Assembly (NCBI RefSeq): GCF_021227995.1
Contig: NZ_CP089301.1
Coordinates: 3,038,001-3,102,000 of the forward strand
DNA length: 64,000 nt
Direction: 5' to 3'
Origin: Novosphingobium kaempferiae
Lineage (GTDB): Bacteria; Pseudomonadota; Alphaproteobacteria; Sphingomonadales; Sphingomonadaceae
Below the pieces are notes generated by a model. It was not told the origin of the DNA. It made no database searches and saw only the letters and a list, made by a program, of their open reading frames with translations. Below, piece after piece: positions 25,245 through 34,780 of the stretch (its first letter is position 1; every line of letters starts with the position of its first letter). The position numbers and the translations under genes are program-made.

Positions 25245-26576
25245 TCACTCCGCTGCCTGCACCTGCACCGGCCTCAACCGCTCGCCCAGCTTAGAGAACG
25301 CCCGCGTGATCAGCGCATTCTCCGCCATCCACGCATGGTACTCGCGGTACTTGGCGTCCTCGGCCAGCAGGTGCGCCTCCTCGGTCCGCGCGCGCCAGTA
25401 GTAGATGCCGCTCACCACCGCCAGCATCACCGTATTGCGCACGGCGTCGCTCACCGAACCGTTGGTGACGAGGAACGGCAGGGTGGAGGCCCACCAGAAC
25501 AGGTTCTTCGACAGGTAGGCCGGGTGGCGGGTGAAGCGGTAGGGGCCGTTGGTCAGCACGCCGCGATAGGTGAGGTTGGAGAAGCGCAGACCAAAGGCGA
25601 AGGTCGCCCAGGCGTAGATCGCGGTCAGCGCCACCATCAGCGCCGCCCAGCCCCACAGGAGGAGGTCGTAGGCTGCCATCCAGTGCGCCCAGCCGCCGGT
25701 GTTGACCTCGTAGCCCAACACGTCCGCGCGGCCCATGGTGCCCCAAACGAACGGCGGGTAGCACATCAGCGCCGCCACCCAGCCCGCTAGCAGCGGATTG
25801 CCGCTGCGGATATGCGCGTCGAGCGGGCGGAAGGTGAACAGGTAGCCGACGGTGCCGATCTGCACGTCGACGAGGAACAGCGCCTCGATCGTGAGCGCGC
25901 CGAGGTCGACCGGGCTGTGAATGATGGCGCCGAAGTCCGCTCCCACCACGCGCGCGAAGCCGCCGGGCAGGATCGAGATCATGAAGGCGCCGAAGAAGCC
26001 CTTGATCGCCCATGCGCGCCAGTGCTTCTTCACTTCCTCCGCGTCCCACGCCTCGCGCCCAATCAGCATGGCGCCGAAGTGCCATGCCGAATCGCGCGGA
26101 TTGACGAGGTGCCGGTCGAGCCACAGGACGTAGGGGATCGAGAGCACGAAGACCGGCAGCGCCGCCGCACCGATCACTTCCATGGCGAAGAGGTACTGCC
26201 CGTCCCAGTACCAGCGGCACACGCAGTAGAAGAACCCGATAGCCGCCCATGTCGCCCAGAGCGACGCGATCTTGGTGATCGAGACGTCGAGCGTGCCGCT
26301 GCTCCGGCGACTCCAGTCGATGCCGGTGGAGGGTCGGCGGTGGACCTTGTCGACCAGCAGCGACCACGCGGTCATGGCGGCGCCGGTGAAGAACAGCGTC
26401 GCGACCGAGGCGTAAGGCCCGCTCAGCGGGGCGCGCGGGCCGGGAAGTGCGAGGGCTTCGGCGATGAAGGCCCAGTTGCGGCACACCAGCAGCCACGCGA
26501 CGAGGGCGGCGAGGCCGGACAGGCCGACGCCTGCGGAAACGTCGCTGACGGGGCGGCGTGTAGGTGCGGTGCTCAT
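25245..26576 (-). CDS. ICMT/PEMT-like integral membrane methyltransferase
   Basis: A 443-residue multi-pass membrane protein from the ATG at 26574-26576. About ten hydrophobic segments precede a C-terminal domain with the isoprenylcysteine carboxylmethyltransferase-type signature: NGPYRFTRHPAYLSKNLFWW near residue 345 and RTEEAHLLAEDAKYREYHAW near 405. Family members use S-adenosylmethionine to methylate lipids or prenylated substrates in the membrane. The long N-terminal membrane part is unlike simple 200-residue ICMT proteins. The substrate is unknown. Confidence 0.78.
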   Translation of the reverse strand: MSTAPTRRPVSDVSAGVGLSGLAALVAWLLVCRNWAFIAEALALPGPRAPLSGPYASVATLFFTGAAMTAWSLLVDKVHRRPSTGIDWSRRSSGTLDVSITKIASLWATWAAIGFFYCVCRWYWDGQYLFAMEVIGAAALPVFVLSIPYVLWLDRHLVNPRDSAWHFGAMLIGREAWDAEEVKKHWRAWAIKGFFGAFMISILPGGFARVVGADFGAIIHSPVDLGALTIEALFLVDVQIGTVGYLFTFRPLDAHIRSGNPLLAGWVAALMCYPPFVWGTMGRADVLGYEVNTGGWAHWMAAYDLLLWGWAALMVALTAIYAWATFAFGLRFSNLTYRGVLTNGPYRFTRHPAYLSKNLFWWASTLPFLVTNGSVSDAVRNTVMLAVVSGIYYWRARTEEAHLLAEDAKYREYHAWMAENALITRAFSKLGERLRPVQVQAAE

Positions 26577-26649
26577 GGCCCGTGGGCCTAGCGCCAATTG
26601 GTTAAAGGCGCGCAAATCCTCCCCCGGCCTGGCCGGGGGAGGAATGATA

Positions 26650-28011
26650 TCAACGGTACGCGGTGATGCGGCCCGAATCGTCGAGGATGTAGAGCGTCTG
26701 GTTGGCCACGACCGGGGCCAGCGACACGGGATCGCTCAGTTCGGTGAACGGGGTCATCGTGCCGCTCGACGGATCGATGGTAGCAATCAGGCCGCGCGAG
26801 TTGCCGACCCACAGCTTGTTGCCCGCAAGGACAGGACCGACCCAGAAGATCGGGTTCTTGCGCTTCTTGGCGTTCTTGTAGCGCGCCAGTTCGGTCAGCC
26901 AGCGGACCTTGCCGGTGCCGCGCGCGATGGCGAGGATCTCGGCGTGGTCGTCGAGCGTGAACACCCAGTCGCCCGCAACCGCCGGGGTGGAGATGCCCGC
27001 GAGGTTGAGTTCCCAGATGCGCTGGCCGGTGACGAGTTCGTAAGCGGCCATGCGTCCGCCCTGACCGAGCGCGTAGACGCGGCCACGGTCGATGATCGGA
27101 TCGGCGTCGACGTCGGTGAGGCTGCCCACTTCGGTCGAGATCGAGGTGCGCGACAGCGCGTCCGACCAGACCTGACGGCCGTTCTCGTAACGGTAGGCCA
27201 CCAGTTCGCCCGAGGAATACCCGGCGATCACGGTGCCCTGCCCGAGCGCAGGCGAGGCGACGCCGAACACGCCCGACTGCGTGAGCGAGGCCGATTCCTG
27301 CCACATCGTCGCGCCGTCAGCCGCGTTGAGCGTGACGATCTGGTTGTCCTGCGTCATCACGAAGACCTGGTTGAACCCGATCGTCGGCGCGCCGCGCAGC
27401 GGCCCCGCAGGCTTCTTGGTCCAGATCTGGCTGCCGTCCGCCGCGTTCAGGGCAGCGACTTCGCCGAGGCCGGTCGTCACGTAGAGCTTGTCGCCCTCGA
27501 AGCTGACGCCGCCGCCGAAGACCGACTTGGAGTTGTTGCCGTCGACCGAGAAGCTCTTGGTCCAAAGCTTGGCGCCGCTCTGCGCGTCGAATGCGTGGAC
27601 CATGCCCTCGGTATCGATGACGAAGAGCTTGCCGTCGCCGATGACCGGCGACGCCGCAAGGCGCGCGCGGTTGGTCGAACCGGCGATCTGCGCGGTCCAC
27701 GCCTTGGTCGGGTTGTCCGCCAGCGCGAGGTGGCCGTAAGCCTTGTTGGCGGTGTTGCCGCCCTGCGCCCAGGTCGCGTTGACCTCGGCGGGGGGCAGGA
27801 TCACCGAGACCGCGCCCATGGTGGCATCGACCTTCGCGCCGCTTTCGATGCGCGAGAGGATCGGCACGCGGTTGCCCACGGTCGGCGTCTTGGCGGGGCC
27901 CTTGCCGCCGCCGAATACCTTGCAGCCGGACAGGCCGGCGAGGAGCGCGAGGGCGATCAGCGGCACGACCTTGCGCGCACGGGAAGAGGTCGCGTTGCGG
28001 GCAGCGTTCAT
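26650..28011 (-). CDS. bamB: Outer membrane assembly lipoprotein BamB
   Basis: A periplasmic beta-propeller lipoprotein of the BAM complex that inserts outer membrane proteins. It has 453 residues from the ATG at 28011, with lipobox LAGLSGC at Cys30. An in-frame ATG at 28047, 5 nt after the upstream stop and with its own ggag, is possible but makes the signal unusually long. The PQQ-like propeller repeats are clear: VHAFDAQSGAKLWTKSF, VAALNAADGSQIWTKKP and MAAYELVTGQRIWELNL. It is co-transcribed with the TPR gene upstream, as in other proteobacteria. Confidence 0.9.
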   Translation of the reverse strand: MNAARNATSSRARKVVPLIALALLAGLSGCKVFGGGKGPAKTPTVGNRVPILSRIESGAKVDATMGAVSVILPPAEVNATWAQGGNTANKAYGHLALADNPTKAWTAQIAGSTNRARLAASPVIGDGKLFVIDTEGMVHAFDAQSGAKLWTKSFSVDGNNSKSVFGGGVSFEGDKLYVTTGLGEVAALNAADGSQIWTKKPAGPLRGAPTIGFNQVFVMTQDNQIVTLNAADGATMWQESASLTQSGVFGVASPALGQGTVIAGYSSGELVAYRYENGRQVWSDALSRTSISTEVGSLTDVDADPIIDRGRVYALGQGGRMAAYELVTGQRIWELNLAGISTPAVAGDWVFTLDDHAEILAIARGTGKVRWLTELARYKNAKKRKNPIFWVGPVLAGNKLWVGNSRGLIATIDPSSGTMTPFTELSDPVSLAPVVANQTLYILDDSGRITAYR

Positions 28012-28052
28012 GCGGTTGTCCTTAGGGGCCAGAGCTTCGCTGGTCATTGTCG

Positions 28053-28823
28053 TTATTCTCCGGCGTCCGCTTTGGGCTTGTTCAGCGGCTCGCCCTTTTC
28101 GTCGACCACGTCGTCCACGGCATCGACGCCGAGCACGGCGGCCAACTGGCGGGCGCGGCTGCGCAGGCCGTCATCGACGCCCTTGTCCTTGGCGATGGCG
28201 GCGAACAGGGGACCGGCCTGCTCCTGCTTGCCCTGCTTGAGATAGGCCATGCCGACGAGTTCGCCGGCAGGGCCGAACCACGGGTTGCCGGGCGCGGCCA
28301 TCGGCTTGAGGCGGCTCACGACGTCCTCGGGCTTCATCGCGTCGAAGTCGGCAGCGACAGCGCGCACGGTGGCAAGGTCTCGCATAGCCTGCGGGGCCTT
28401 GGTGTCGGCTGCGACCTCTCCGTAGAGCTTGAGCGCGTCGGCCTTGCGCTCCTGGCGCAGCGCAATCCCTGCGAGCATGAGGCGGGCGGAGACCACGGTG
28501 GCGTCGGAGGACTTCGCGTCCGCGATCGGCGTCAGCTTGTCCTTGGCAGCGTCGAGGTTCTCCGACTGCAGCGCGTCGAGCGCCTGCACGTAAGCCTCGG
28601 ACTGCGCCTCGCGTTCCTGGGTCTGGCGGTGCTGCCAGTAGATCCAGCCCGCGAAGGCGAGCAGGCCGATCACGATGACGGCGATCAGCGGCTTGCCGTA
28701 GCGGCTCATGAAGCCTTCGAGCTGGTCCTGGCGCACGGCGTCGTCCACCTCGCGCAGGAAAACGTCCTGCTGGGCGGCGTTGCGGGCTGCAGCTGCGGAA
28801 TTGGGGTCGGTGGGCAGGGCCAA
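28053..28823 (-). CDS. Membrane-anchored TPR protein, YfgM-like
   Basis: A 256-residue protein with a short cytosolic N-terminus (VFLREVDDAVRQDQLEGFMS), one membrane helix (PLIAVIVIGLLAFAGWIYW, residues 45-63) and a periplasmic TPR-like helical domain. This is the YfgM layout; YfgM works at the SecYEG translocon with periplasmic chaperones and is typically encoded just upstream of bamB, as here. The start appears to be TTG at 28821-28823; no ATG fits the frame and the ribosome site is poor, so the exact N-terminus is uncertain. Confidence 0.82.
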   Translation of the reverse strand: MALPTDPNSAAAARNAAQQDVFLREVDDAVRQDQLEGFMSRYGKPLIAVIVIGLLAFAGWIYWQHRQTQEREAQSEAYVQALDALQSENLDAAKDKLTPIADAKSSDATVVSARLMLAGIALRQERKADALKLYGEVAADTKAPQAMRDLATVRAVAADFDAMKPEDVVSRLKPMAAPGNPWFGPAGELVGMAYLKQGKQEQAGPLFAAIAKDKGVDDGLRSRARQLAAVLGVDAVDDVVDEKGEPLNKPKADAGE

Positions 28824-28943
28824 GATCGAGCGCTTTCTGGCGAAAATCGGGACGGTTTGCGGCTGTTTAGCGAATGGCCGGGGCTTTTCAACGGGGATGT
28901 CGGTGCACGTCCCGGAGTGAAGCGCCGCTGAATGGACGCGATT

Positions 28944-30071
28944 TCAGGGAAAACTGGCCCGCTTCATCGCCCCTCCGTAAGTCGAGGCATAAGCGCGAAT
29001 CATCGCGTTTTCATCGTATTGCGCCTGTGCGCAGGCCCGATTGGCGCTGCCGATACGGGCGCGCAGGGCGTCGTCGCCCGCCAGTTCGGACAGCGCCCAT
29101 GCCAGCGCCGCCTCATCTCCCGGCGGAGTCACGTAGCTGCGGTTTTCCACCGATACCATCGTCGCCACGTCCCCCACGGCGGGCGAGGCTACCGGCAAGC
29201 CTGCCGCCATCGCCTCCACCACCGAGATCGGGAACTGCTCGCTGTCGGAGGAGAGCGCGAAGATGTCGAACAGACCGACCGCGCGCGAGGGATCGGGCAC
29301 GAAGCCCGGCAGGTGGACCCGTTCGGCGACGCCGCTGGCCTTGGCCTGCGCCTCGATCACCGCGCGTTCGGGCCCTTCGCCGAGGATCACCAGCCGCCAT
29401 TCGGGGGGCAGTCCGGCAAAGGCGCGTACCAGCCGGGGCAGGTTCTTCACCGCACGCAGGCCCGCGAGCGTACCGACCCATTTCGCGCCTTCCGGTTTCG
29501 CAAGCCCCGGAATCGCGTCCACCGGCGGAGTTTGACGGTAGGCATCGGTGCGGATGCCGTTGATGATGAGCCGTACCCGCTCACGCGGCTGCGCCCAGTC
29601 GCCGAGCGCGATCGCCTCCAGCCGCTGCGAGGGCACGACCAGCGCCGATGCCCCCGCCAGCGCCACGCGGCGGAACAGGTTGCGCGAGGGCTTGAGACCC
29701 TGCGCCTCGTCCTCGTTGAAGCCGTCCTCGTGATGCACCAGCGGCGGCAGGCCAAACACGCCGCCGTAGATGCGATGCGCCAGCACCGCGTCCATCGCGC
29801 CCCAGTTGTAGGTGAGAACGAGGTCGAAGCCCTTCATGGCCCGCGCGATTCGCAGCAGGCGCGGCGGCGTCGGGCGGCCCTGAAGGCTGGGAAAATCGTC
29901 CGGGAACGCCACGGACAGCGCCGGGTCCAGCGCCACTTTCGCACCGAATGCGCCGGGCTGCGCGGAAACGACCGTATGCTCCACGCTCGTGCCGAACACG
30001 TTCATCAGCCGCGCCGCGCGAAGCTCCTTGCCGCCTGCGGCGAAGCTCGAATGGAGGTGGAGAAGGCGCAA
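28944..30071 (-). CDS. Glycosyltransferase family 4
   Basis: A 375-residue GT-B glycosyltransferase. The likely start is TTG at 30069-30071, 5 nt after the upstream stop, giving LRLLHLHSSFAAGGKELRAA with the N-terminal glycine-rich donor-side loop. The C-terminal half has the family-1/4 features GTLAGLRAVKNLPRLVRAF, HLPGFVPDPSRAVGLFDIFA and the EX7E-type ISVVEAMAAGLPVASPAVGD. No other polysaccharide genes are next to it. It follows an alpha/beta hydrolase gene and is convergent with nothing; the downstream gap to the TPR gene is 120 nt. The substrate is unknown. Confidence 0.85.
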   Translation of the reverse strand: MRLLHLHSSFAAGGKELRAARLMNVFGTSVEHTVVSAQPGAFGAKVALDPALSVAFPDDFPSLQGRPTPPRLLRIARAMKGFDLVLTYNWGAMDAVLAHRIYGGVFGLPPLVHHEDGFNEDEAQGLKPSRNLFRRVALAGASALVVPSQRLEAIALGDWAQPRERVRLIINGIRTDAYRQTPPVDAIPGLAKPEGAKWVGTLAGLRAVKNLPRLVRAFAGLPPEWRLVILGEGPERAVIEAQAKASGVAERVHLPGFVPDPSRAVGLFDIFALSSDSEQFPISVVEAMAAGLPVASPAVGDVATMVSVENRSYVTPPGDEAALAWALSELAGDDALRARIGSANRACAQAQYDENAMIRAYASTYGGAMKRASFP

Positions 30072-30076
30072 GATCG

Positions 30077-30943
30077 TCAGGCCGCGCGGGCCAGCAGGCG
30101 CTCGATCGCCGCGACCGATTCGGGCTCGTCCAGCGTCGGCGCGTGGCCGATGCCCGGCAGCGTCAGCCCTTCGGCATTGGGCGAGCGGCGCAGCATGTCC
30201 GCCAGCGTCTGCGCCGAGAGCAGGTCCGACAGCGCCCCGCGCACGACCAGCACCGGCACCCGCGCCAGAGCCTCCCACGCGCCCCACAAGTCCGGCTGCG
30301 CGTTGACGTCGAGCGCGAGGAAGGGCTCGGCGATCTTCATGTCGTAGTCGAACACGATGCGCCCGTTGCCGCCGACCGTCATCAGCCGCTTGGCCATCCC
30401 GATCCAGAAATCCAGCGGCTGCCCGGGATGGGCCGCGCCCTGCATGTCCTCCAGACCGCGCGCGGCGTGGACCCAGGTCGGCCACGAACGCCCCTGCCCC
30501 ACGTAGTCCTTGATCCGGGCGAGGCCGACCGGCTCCAGCCATGGCCCCACGTCATTGACGACGGCAGCCGCTATCTTGTCGGGGATCAGCGCCGCCAGAC
30601 CCATCGCCATCAGCCCGCCAAGCGAAGTGCCGACGATCACGAAGCGCTCCAGCCCTTCCTGCTCGACCAGCGCCAGCACGTCGTCGCCGTAGCGGACGGG
30701 CGTGTAGGTCTTGGAATCCTTGGCATATTCGCTGTCGCCCCGCCCGCGCAGGTCCGGGCAGATCACCCGGCGCTCCTTCGCGAGATGCGGCGCGAGCACG
30801 TCGAAGTCGCGCGCGTTGCGCGTCAGGCCATGGAGGCACAGCACCGGCAGGCGATCTTCGCCGCCTTCGGGAGCGGGATAATCGCGGAAATGGAGCTTGA
30901 GACCGTCGCGGCTGGACCAGAAGCGATCTTCGTAAACCTGCAT
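30077..30943 (-). CDS. Alpha/beta hydrolase
   Basis: A 288-residue cytosolic hydrolase from the ATG at 30941-30943. The oxyanion region is LPVLCLHGLTRNARDF, the nucleophile elbow GTSLGGLMAMG (Ser near residue 108), and the catalytic His lies in GIGHAPTLDEPES near the end. The cap contains GPWLEPVGLARIKDYVG. It resembles haloalkane/epoxide hydrolase-like or esterase members, but the nucleophile is serine, favouring an esterase or lipase. It is divergent from selO with 77 nt between, and co-directional with the glycosyltransferase. Confidence 0.88.
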   Translation of the reverse strand: MQVYEDRFWSSRDGLKLHFRDYPAPEGGEDRLPVLCLHGLTRNARDFDVLAPHLAKERRVICPDLRGRGDSEYAKDSKTYTPVRYGDDVLALVEQEGLERFVIVGTSLGGLMAMGLAALIPDKIAAAVVNDVGPWLEPVGLARIKDYVGQGRSWPTWVHAARGLEDMQGAAHPGQPLDFWIGMAKRLMTVGGNGRIVFDYDMKIAEPFLALDVNAQPDLWGAWEALARVPVLVVRGALSDLLSAQTLADMLRRSPNAEGLTLPGIGHAPTLDEPESVAAIERLLARAA

Positions 30944-31020
30944 GCCGGGGCGGCGACCTCTTACAAATTCAACGGGATGCCCGGCTTGATAGGCCGCCGT
31001 GCTGCCCCCACTATCGCCGG

Positions 31021-32433
31021 ATGCCAAGCGATCCGCAACCCGCGCCCTACCTTCCCGATCCGCGAATCGAGTCCATCGCCGGATGGATCGGCGATCCGGT
31101 CCATGCCGCCGCCTTCCCCGGCCACCGGTTGCGCTGGCGCAACCATCGCTGGGCCGCCGCCGTGGGGCTCGACGGGTTCGACGAAGCGCTCTGGGTGGAG
31201 CATTTCGGCCGCTTCGCCCCCTTGCCCGGCAACCTGCCGCAGCCCTTGGCACTGCGCTATCACGGGCACCAGTTCCGCAGCTACAACCCTGACCTTGGCG
31301 ACGGGCGCGGGTTCCTTTTCGCGCAGATGCGCGATGCGGGCGGGCGGCTGCTCGACCTCGGCACCAAGGGATCGGGCCAGACGCCGTGGAGCCGCGACGG
31401 CGACGGCAGGCTGACGCTGAAAGGCGCGGTGCGCGAGATTCTCGCCACCGAGATGCTGGAGGCGCTGGGCGTCGACACCAGTAAGACCTTCTCCGTCATC
31501 GAGACCGGCGAGGAACTGTGGCGCGGCGACGAGCCCAGTCCCACGCGCTCCGCCGTGCTGGTGCGCCTGTCCCACGGCCACATCCGCATCGGCAGCTTCC
31601 AGCGACTTTTCGCGCTGGAGGAGAAGGATCACATGGAGGCGCTCGTCGCCTACTGCCTCGAAACCTATCCCGGCAATCTACCGCCAGAGGATGCGCCGGG
31701 CCGCGACGAGCCTGCGGTGATCCTGCTGCATCAGGTGGTCGAGCGGCTTGCCGACCTTGCCGCCGCATGGATGGTGGCGGGCTTCGTCCACGGCGTGCTC
31801 AACACCGACAACATGAACATTTCAGGCGAGAGCTTCGACTACGGCCCGTGGCGCTGGTTACCGCGCTGGGATCCGCGCTTCACCGCCGCCTACTTCGACC
31901 ATTCGGGCCTCTATGCCTTCGGACGCCAGCCCGAGGCGCTGCTGTGGAACTGCCACCAGCTTGCCATCGCGCTGCGGACGCTTGCCGAAACCGCGCCGCT
32001 CGTCGCCGCGCTCGACCGTTTCGGGTCGCTCTACCAGCAGGCGATGTGCCGCCGCTTCACCTGGCGGCTTGGCGTCGAATCGCGTGGGGTGGAGGGCGAT
32101 ACCGCGCTCATCCAGGCCGCCGAGAGCGCAATGGTGGAGACCGGCCTGCCGCCCGAGCAGTTCTTCTTCCTGCATCGCGGCGGGCGCAACGCCGGCGACG
32201 ATGCCTTCGGCACCGCGCTTTCCGGTTACGCGTCCGCCGCCTCGACCGACGATGCGTTCTGGCAGGAACCGGCCCCGCCCGGCGTGCTGATCGAGGAAGT
32301 CGAGCGCATCTGGGCCACCATCGACCAGCACGACGACTGGAGCGAACTTCACGCCAAGGTTGCGGCGATCCGCGAAATGGGCGAACGGCTGGGGCCTGTT
32401 CACGTCCCAGTAGGCCCGTTCACGTCCCGGTAG
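31021..32433 (+). CDS. selO: Protein adenylyltransferase SelO (YdiU)
   Basis: A pseudokinase that transfers AMP to protein hydroxyls and responds to oxidative stress. It has 470 residues, close to the usual bacterial length. Conserved stretches are RYHGHQFRSYNPDLGDGRG, LGTKGSGQTPWSRDGDGRL, the ATP-site lysine region and FVHGVLNTDNMNISGESFDY, which carries the metal-binding Asn/Asp. The last codons come from a near-tandem repeat of about 19 nt (ttcacgtcccagtaggcccg then ttcacgtcccggtagg), so the C-terminal VHVPVGPFTSR is probably a lineage-specific extension. Confidence 0.93.
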   Translation: MPSDPQPAPYLPDPRIESIAGWIGDPVHAAAFPGHRLRWRNHRWAAAVGLDGFDEALWVEHFGRFAPLPGNLPQPLALRYHGHQFRSYNPDLGDGRGFLFAQMRDAGGRLLDLGTKGSGQTPWSRDGDGRLTLKGAVREILATEMLEALGVDTSKTFSVIETGEELWRGDEPSPTRSAVLVRLSHGHIRIGSFQRLFALEEKDHMEALVAYCLETYPGNLPPEDAPGRDEPAVILLHQVVERLADLAAAWMVAGFVHGVLNTDNMNISGESFDYGPWRWLPRWDPRFTAAYFDHSGLYAFGRQPEALLWNCHQLAIALRTLAETAPLVAALDRFGSLYQQAMCRRFTWRLGVESRGVEGDTALIQAAESAMVETGLPPEQFFFLHRGGRNAGDDAFGTALSGYASAASTDDAFWQEPAPPGVLIEEVERIWATIDQHDDWSELHAKVAAIREMGERLGPVHVPVGPFTSR

Positions 32434-32567
32434 GATTGCCCGAGTAGGAATGCCTATTCGATTGAGATGAAATCTCGAACCCTATCAGCTAACGGTTCGT
32501 TAGCCGTGATCGGCGGTACAGGGACAGACCGAACGCCAGCCACCGGGGCCGGGGACAAAGTGGATTC

Positions 32568-34013
32568 GTGAGCGGACAACTTCAAAGGGCCGAAAGCCGG
32601 CCCGACACCAAAGCGGAGATCGTCTCCTACGAACCCGCCACCGGCGCGGAAGTCTGGCGCGGCGCCGTGGCCGACGTCGACGAGACGGTCGCGCGCGCGC
32701 GCCGCGCATGGCCGTCATGGGCCGCGCAGCCGCTCTCCACCCGCATGGAACTGATGCGCCGCTTCGCTAACGAAGTGCGCAAGGATGCCGAGGCGCTCGC
32801 CACCTGCATCGCCCGCGAAGTCGGCAAGCCCATGTGGGAAGCGCGCGCCGAAGTCGATTCGGTGATCGCCAAGGTCGAAGTCTCGATCCGCGCCTATGCC
32901 GAGCGGACGGCGCAGCGCCGCCTCGATTCGGCGCTGCAGGGCGCGATGGCGGTACGCCACAAGCCGCATGGCGTGCTGGTAGTGCTGAGCCCGTTCAACT
33001 ATCCCGCGCACCTTGCCAACGCGCATATCGTCCCCGCCCTGATCGCGGGCAACGCGGTGATCTTCAAGCCGAGCGAGCGCGCGCCCGCCACCGGCGAGAT
33101 GCTGGCGCGCTGCTTCCACCGCGCCGGAGTGGCCGCCGCCGTGCTCCAGTTCGCCCCCGGCGGCCCGGCCGAGGGCGCGGCCTACGTCGCGCATGAAGGC
33201 ATCGACGGCGTGCTGTTCACCGGCTCCGCCGCCAACGGCATCGCCATCAACCGCCGCCTCGCCGCCCGGCCCGACCGCATGGTGGCGCTGGAGATGGGCG
33301 GCAACAACGCGATGGTCGTGTGGGACACGCCCAAGCTGACCGACGCCGCCGCCATCGTCGTCCAGTCCGCCTTCGCCACCAGCGGCCAGCGCTGCACGGC
33401 GGCGCGCCGCCTGATCGTCAAGGACACGATGTACGACGCGCTGATGGCCGAGGTAAAAGCCCTTGCCGACCGCGTAATCGTCGGCGCGCCATTCGACGAG
33501 CCCGCGCCTTTCATGGGCCCGGTGATCGACAATGCCGCGGCGGACGGCCTGACCGAGAGTTTCCTCTACCTGCTCAGCCACGGCGGCAAGGCAATCAAGC
33601 ACCTCGTCCGCACGCAGGATGCGCTGCCGTTCCTCAGCCCCGCCATCATCGACGTGACCGCGATGCAGGAGCGGCCCGATGTGGAGCTGTTCGGCCCGAT
33701 CCTGCAGGTGATCCGGGTGTCGGACTTCGATCAGGCCATCGCCGAGGCCAATGCTTCCCGCTACGGCCTCGCCGCTTCGCTGGTGGGAGGCACGCCGCAG
33801 GAATACAACCGCTTCTGGGCCAACGTGCGCGCCGGGATCGTCAACTGGAACCGCCCGACGATCGGCCCCAGCCACGCCGCGCCGATGGGCGGCGTCGGGC
33901 TGTCGGGCAACCACCGCCCGACCGGGTTCTACGCAGCGGATTACTGCGCCTATCCGGTCGCCTCGGGCGAGATGGAGCAGCCGAGGGCGGTGATCGGGGT
34001 GGGCTTGAAATAG
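32568..34013 (+). CDS. astD: Succinylglutamate-semialdehyde dehydrogenase, AstD-like
   Basis: NAD-dependent oxidation of succinylglutamate semialdehyde, the fourth step of the arginine succinyltransferase pathway. It has 481 residues from a GTG start at 32568. The catalytic cysteine is in SGQRCTAARRLIV and the Glu motif is ALEMGGNNAMV. The AstD-specific tail is present: GIVNWNRPTIGPSHAAPMGG and HRPTGFYAADYCAYPVASGE. No other ast genes are near, so it could work on another semialdehyde or with ast genes elsewhere. Family firm, pathway inferred. Confidence 0.88.
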   Translation: MSGQLQRAESRPDTKAEIVSYEPATGAEVWRGAVADVDETVARARRAWPSWAAQPLSTRMELMRRFANEVRKDAEALATCIAREVGKPMWEARAEVDSVIAKVEVSIRAYAERTAQRRLDSALQGAMAVRHKPHGVLVVLSPFNYPAHLANAHIVPALIAGNAVIFKPSERAPATGEMLARCFHRAGVAAAVLQFAPGGPAEGAAYVAHEGIDGVLFTGSAANGIAINRRLAARPDRMVALEMGGNNAMVVWDTPKLTDAAAIVVQSAFATSGQRCTAARRLIVKDTMYDALMAEVKALADRVIVGAPFDEPAPFMGPVIDNAAADGLTESFLYLLSHGGKAIKHLVRTQDALPFLSPAIIDVTAMQERPDVELFGPILQVIRVSDFDQAIAEANASRYGLAASLVGGTPQEYNRFWANVRAGIVNWNRPTIGPSHAAPMGGVGLSGNHRPTGFYAADYCAYPVASGEMEQPRAVIGVGLK

Positions 34014-34020
34014 CACGTCG

Positions 34021-34039
34021 TCCCGGACTTGATCCGGGA
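34021..34039. repeat. Short dispersed hairpin, family B
   Basis: tcccggacttgatccggga, the reverse complement of the copy at 6756-6774. It lies between the convergent astD and lipoprotein stops and may terminate one or both. Confidence 0.6.
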
Positions 34040-34051
34040 CGGCGACGGCAA

Positions 34052-34780
34052 TTACTTGCCGCTGGCGACGAGGTCCACTTCGGTAAGGCCGTTCTCAAGC
34101 TTGCGGGCGTAAACCACATAGGCCTTGCCGCCCTTGCGACCACCCAGCACGCTGTCGCCGCCATCGACCTTGTATTCCGCACCATACCCAGCGCCAACGG
34201 CCTTGGTGTAGTAGAAGCTCATCACGTCGCTCACGCTCACCGGCGTCGCGAAGTTGACGACACGCAGGGCGCAGCCCTGGCCGTCGATGCCTGCGGCTTC
34301 CTGCACCGCGCCGCGCGGATAGACCGGCAGTTCGGCGGGCAGCTTGGCAGCCCATGTGTTGGAATACTGCACCTTGGCCGAGCAGTCCGCCTTGGCGACC
34401 TTCGATTCGGCGGCGACCTGCGCGGCGGTGGCGGCGCCTTCGGCCAGCGTGTTGGCCCCGACCTGCGCAGGGCTCGGCGCGGGCTTGAGCGTGCCGCCGA
34501 CGAGCTGCGCGGCCTGCTTCTTGGCGGCGGCGATGGCTTCGGGCGTGCGATCCTGCGGCGGGACGGTGATCTTGCGGCCTTCGGCGGAAACGGCGGCGCC
34601 CTGCTCACCCGCCATTTCGGGATCGACCATGATCTGGTCACCGAGAGCGCCGTTCAGCGCCGGGTCGGTGTCGGCAGGATCGGGCTGCTGCTTCTCGCCC
34701 GAGCTACAACCCGCAAGCATCAGGGCGGACATGAGGGTCAGCGTGGCGTAGCGGGCGCCAGTGCGGGAGACAGTCTTCAT
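34052..34780 (-). CDS. Putative lipoprotein
   Basis: A 242-residue lipoprotein from the ATG at 34778-34780, lipobox LMLAGC at Cys25. A low-complexity linker rich in Pro, Ala and Asp precedes a folded domain from about residue 130 (ADCSAKVQYSNTWAAKLPAE). That domain has a second cysteine in GQGCALRVVNF, a likely disulphide. I recognise no family with confidence. It is single-gene, convergent with astD, and has a ribosome site (aaggaaacg). Confidence 0.7.
   Translation of the reverse strand: MKTVSRTGARYATLTLMSALMLAGCSSGEKQQPDPADTDPALNGALGDQIMVDPEMAGEQGAAVSAEGRKITVPPQDRTPEAIAAAKKQAAQLVGGTLKPAPSPAQVGANTLAEGAATAAQVAAESKVAKADCSAKVQYSNTWAAKLPAELPVYPRGAVQEAAGIDGQGCALRVVNFATPVSVSDVMSFYYTKAVGAGYGAEYKVDGGDSVLGGRKGGKAYVVYARKLENGLTEVDLVASGK

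Noticed and set aside
25069..25401. A 110-codon plus-strand frame after gshA
   Set aside because: It runs from a dispersed repeat into the 3' end of the membrane methyltransferase on the other strand; no coding signal.
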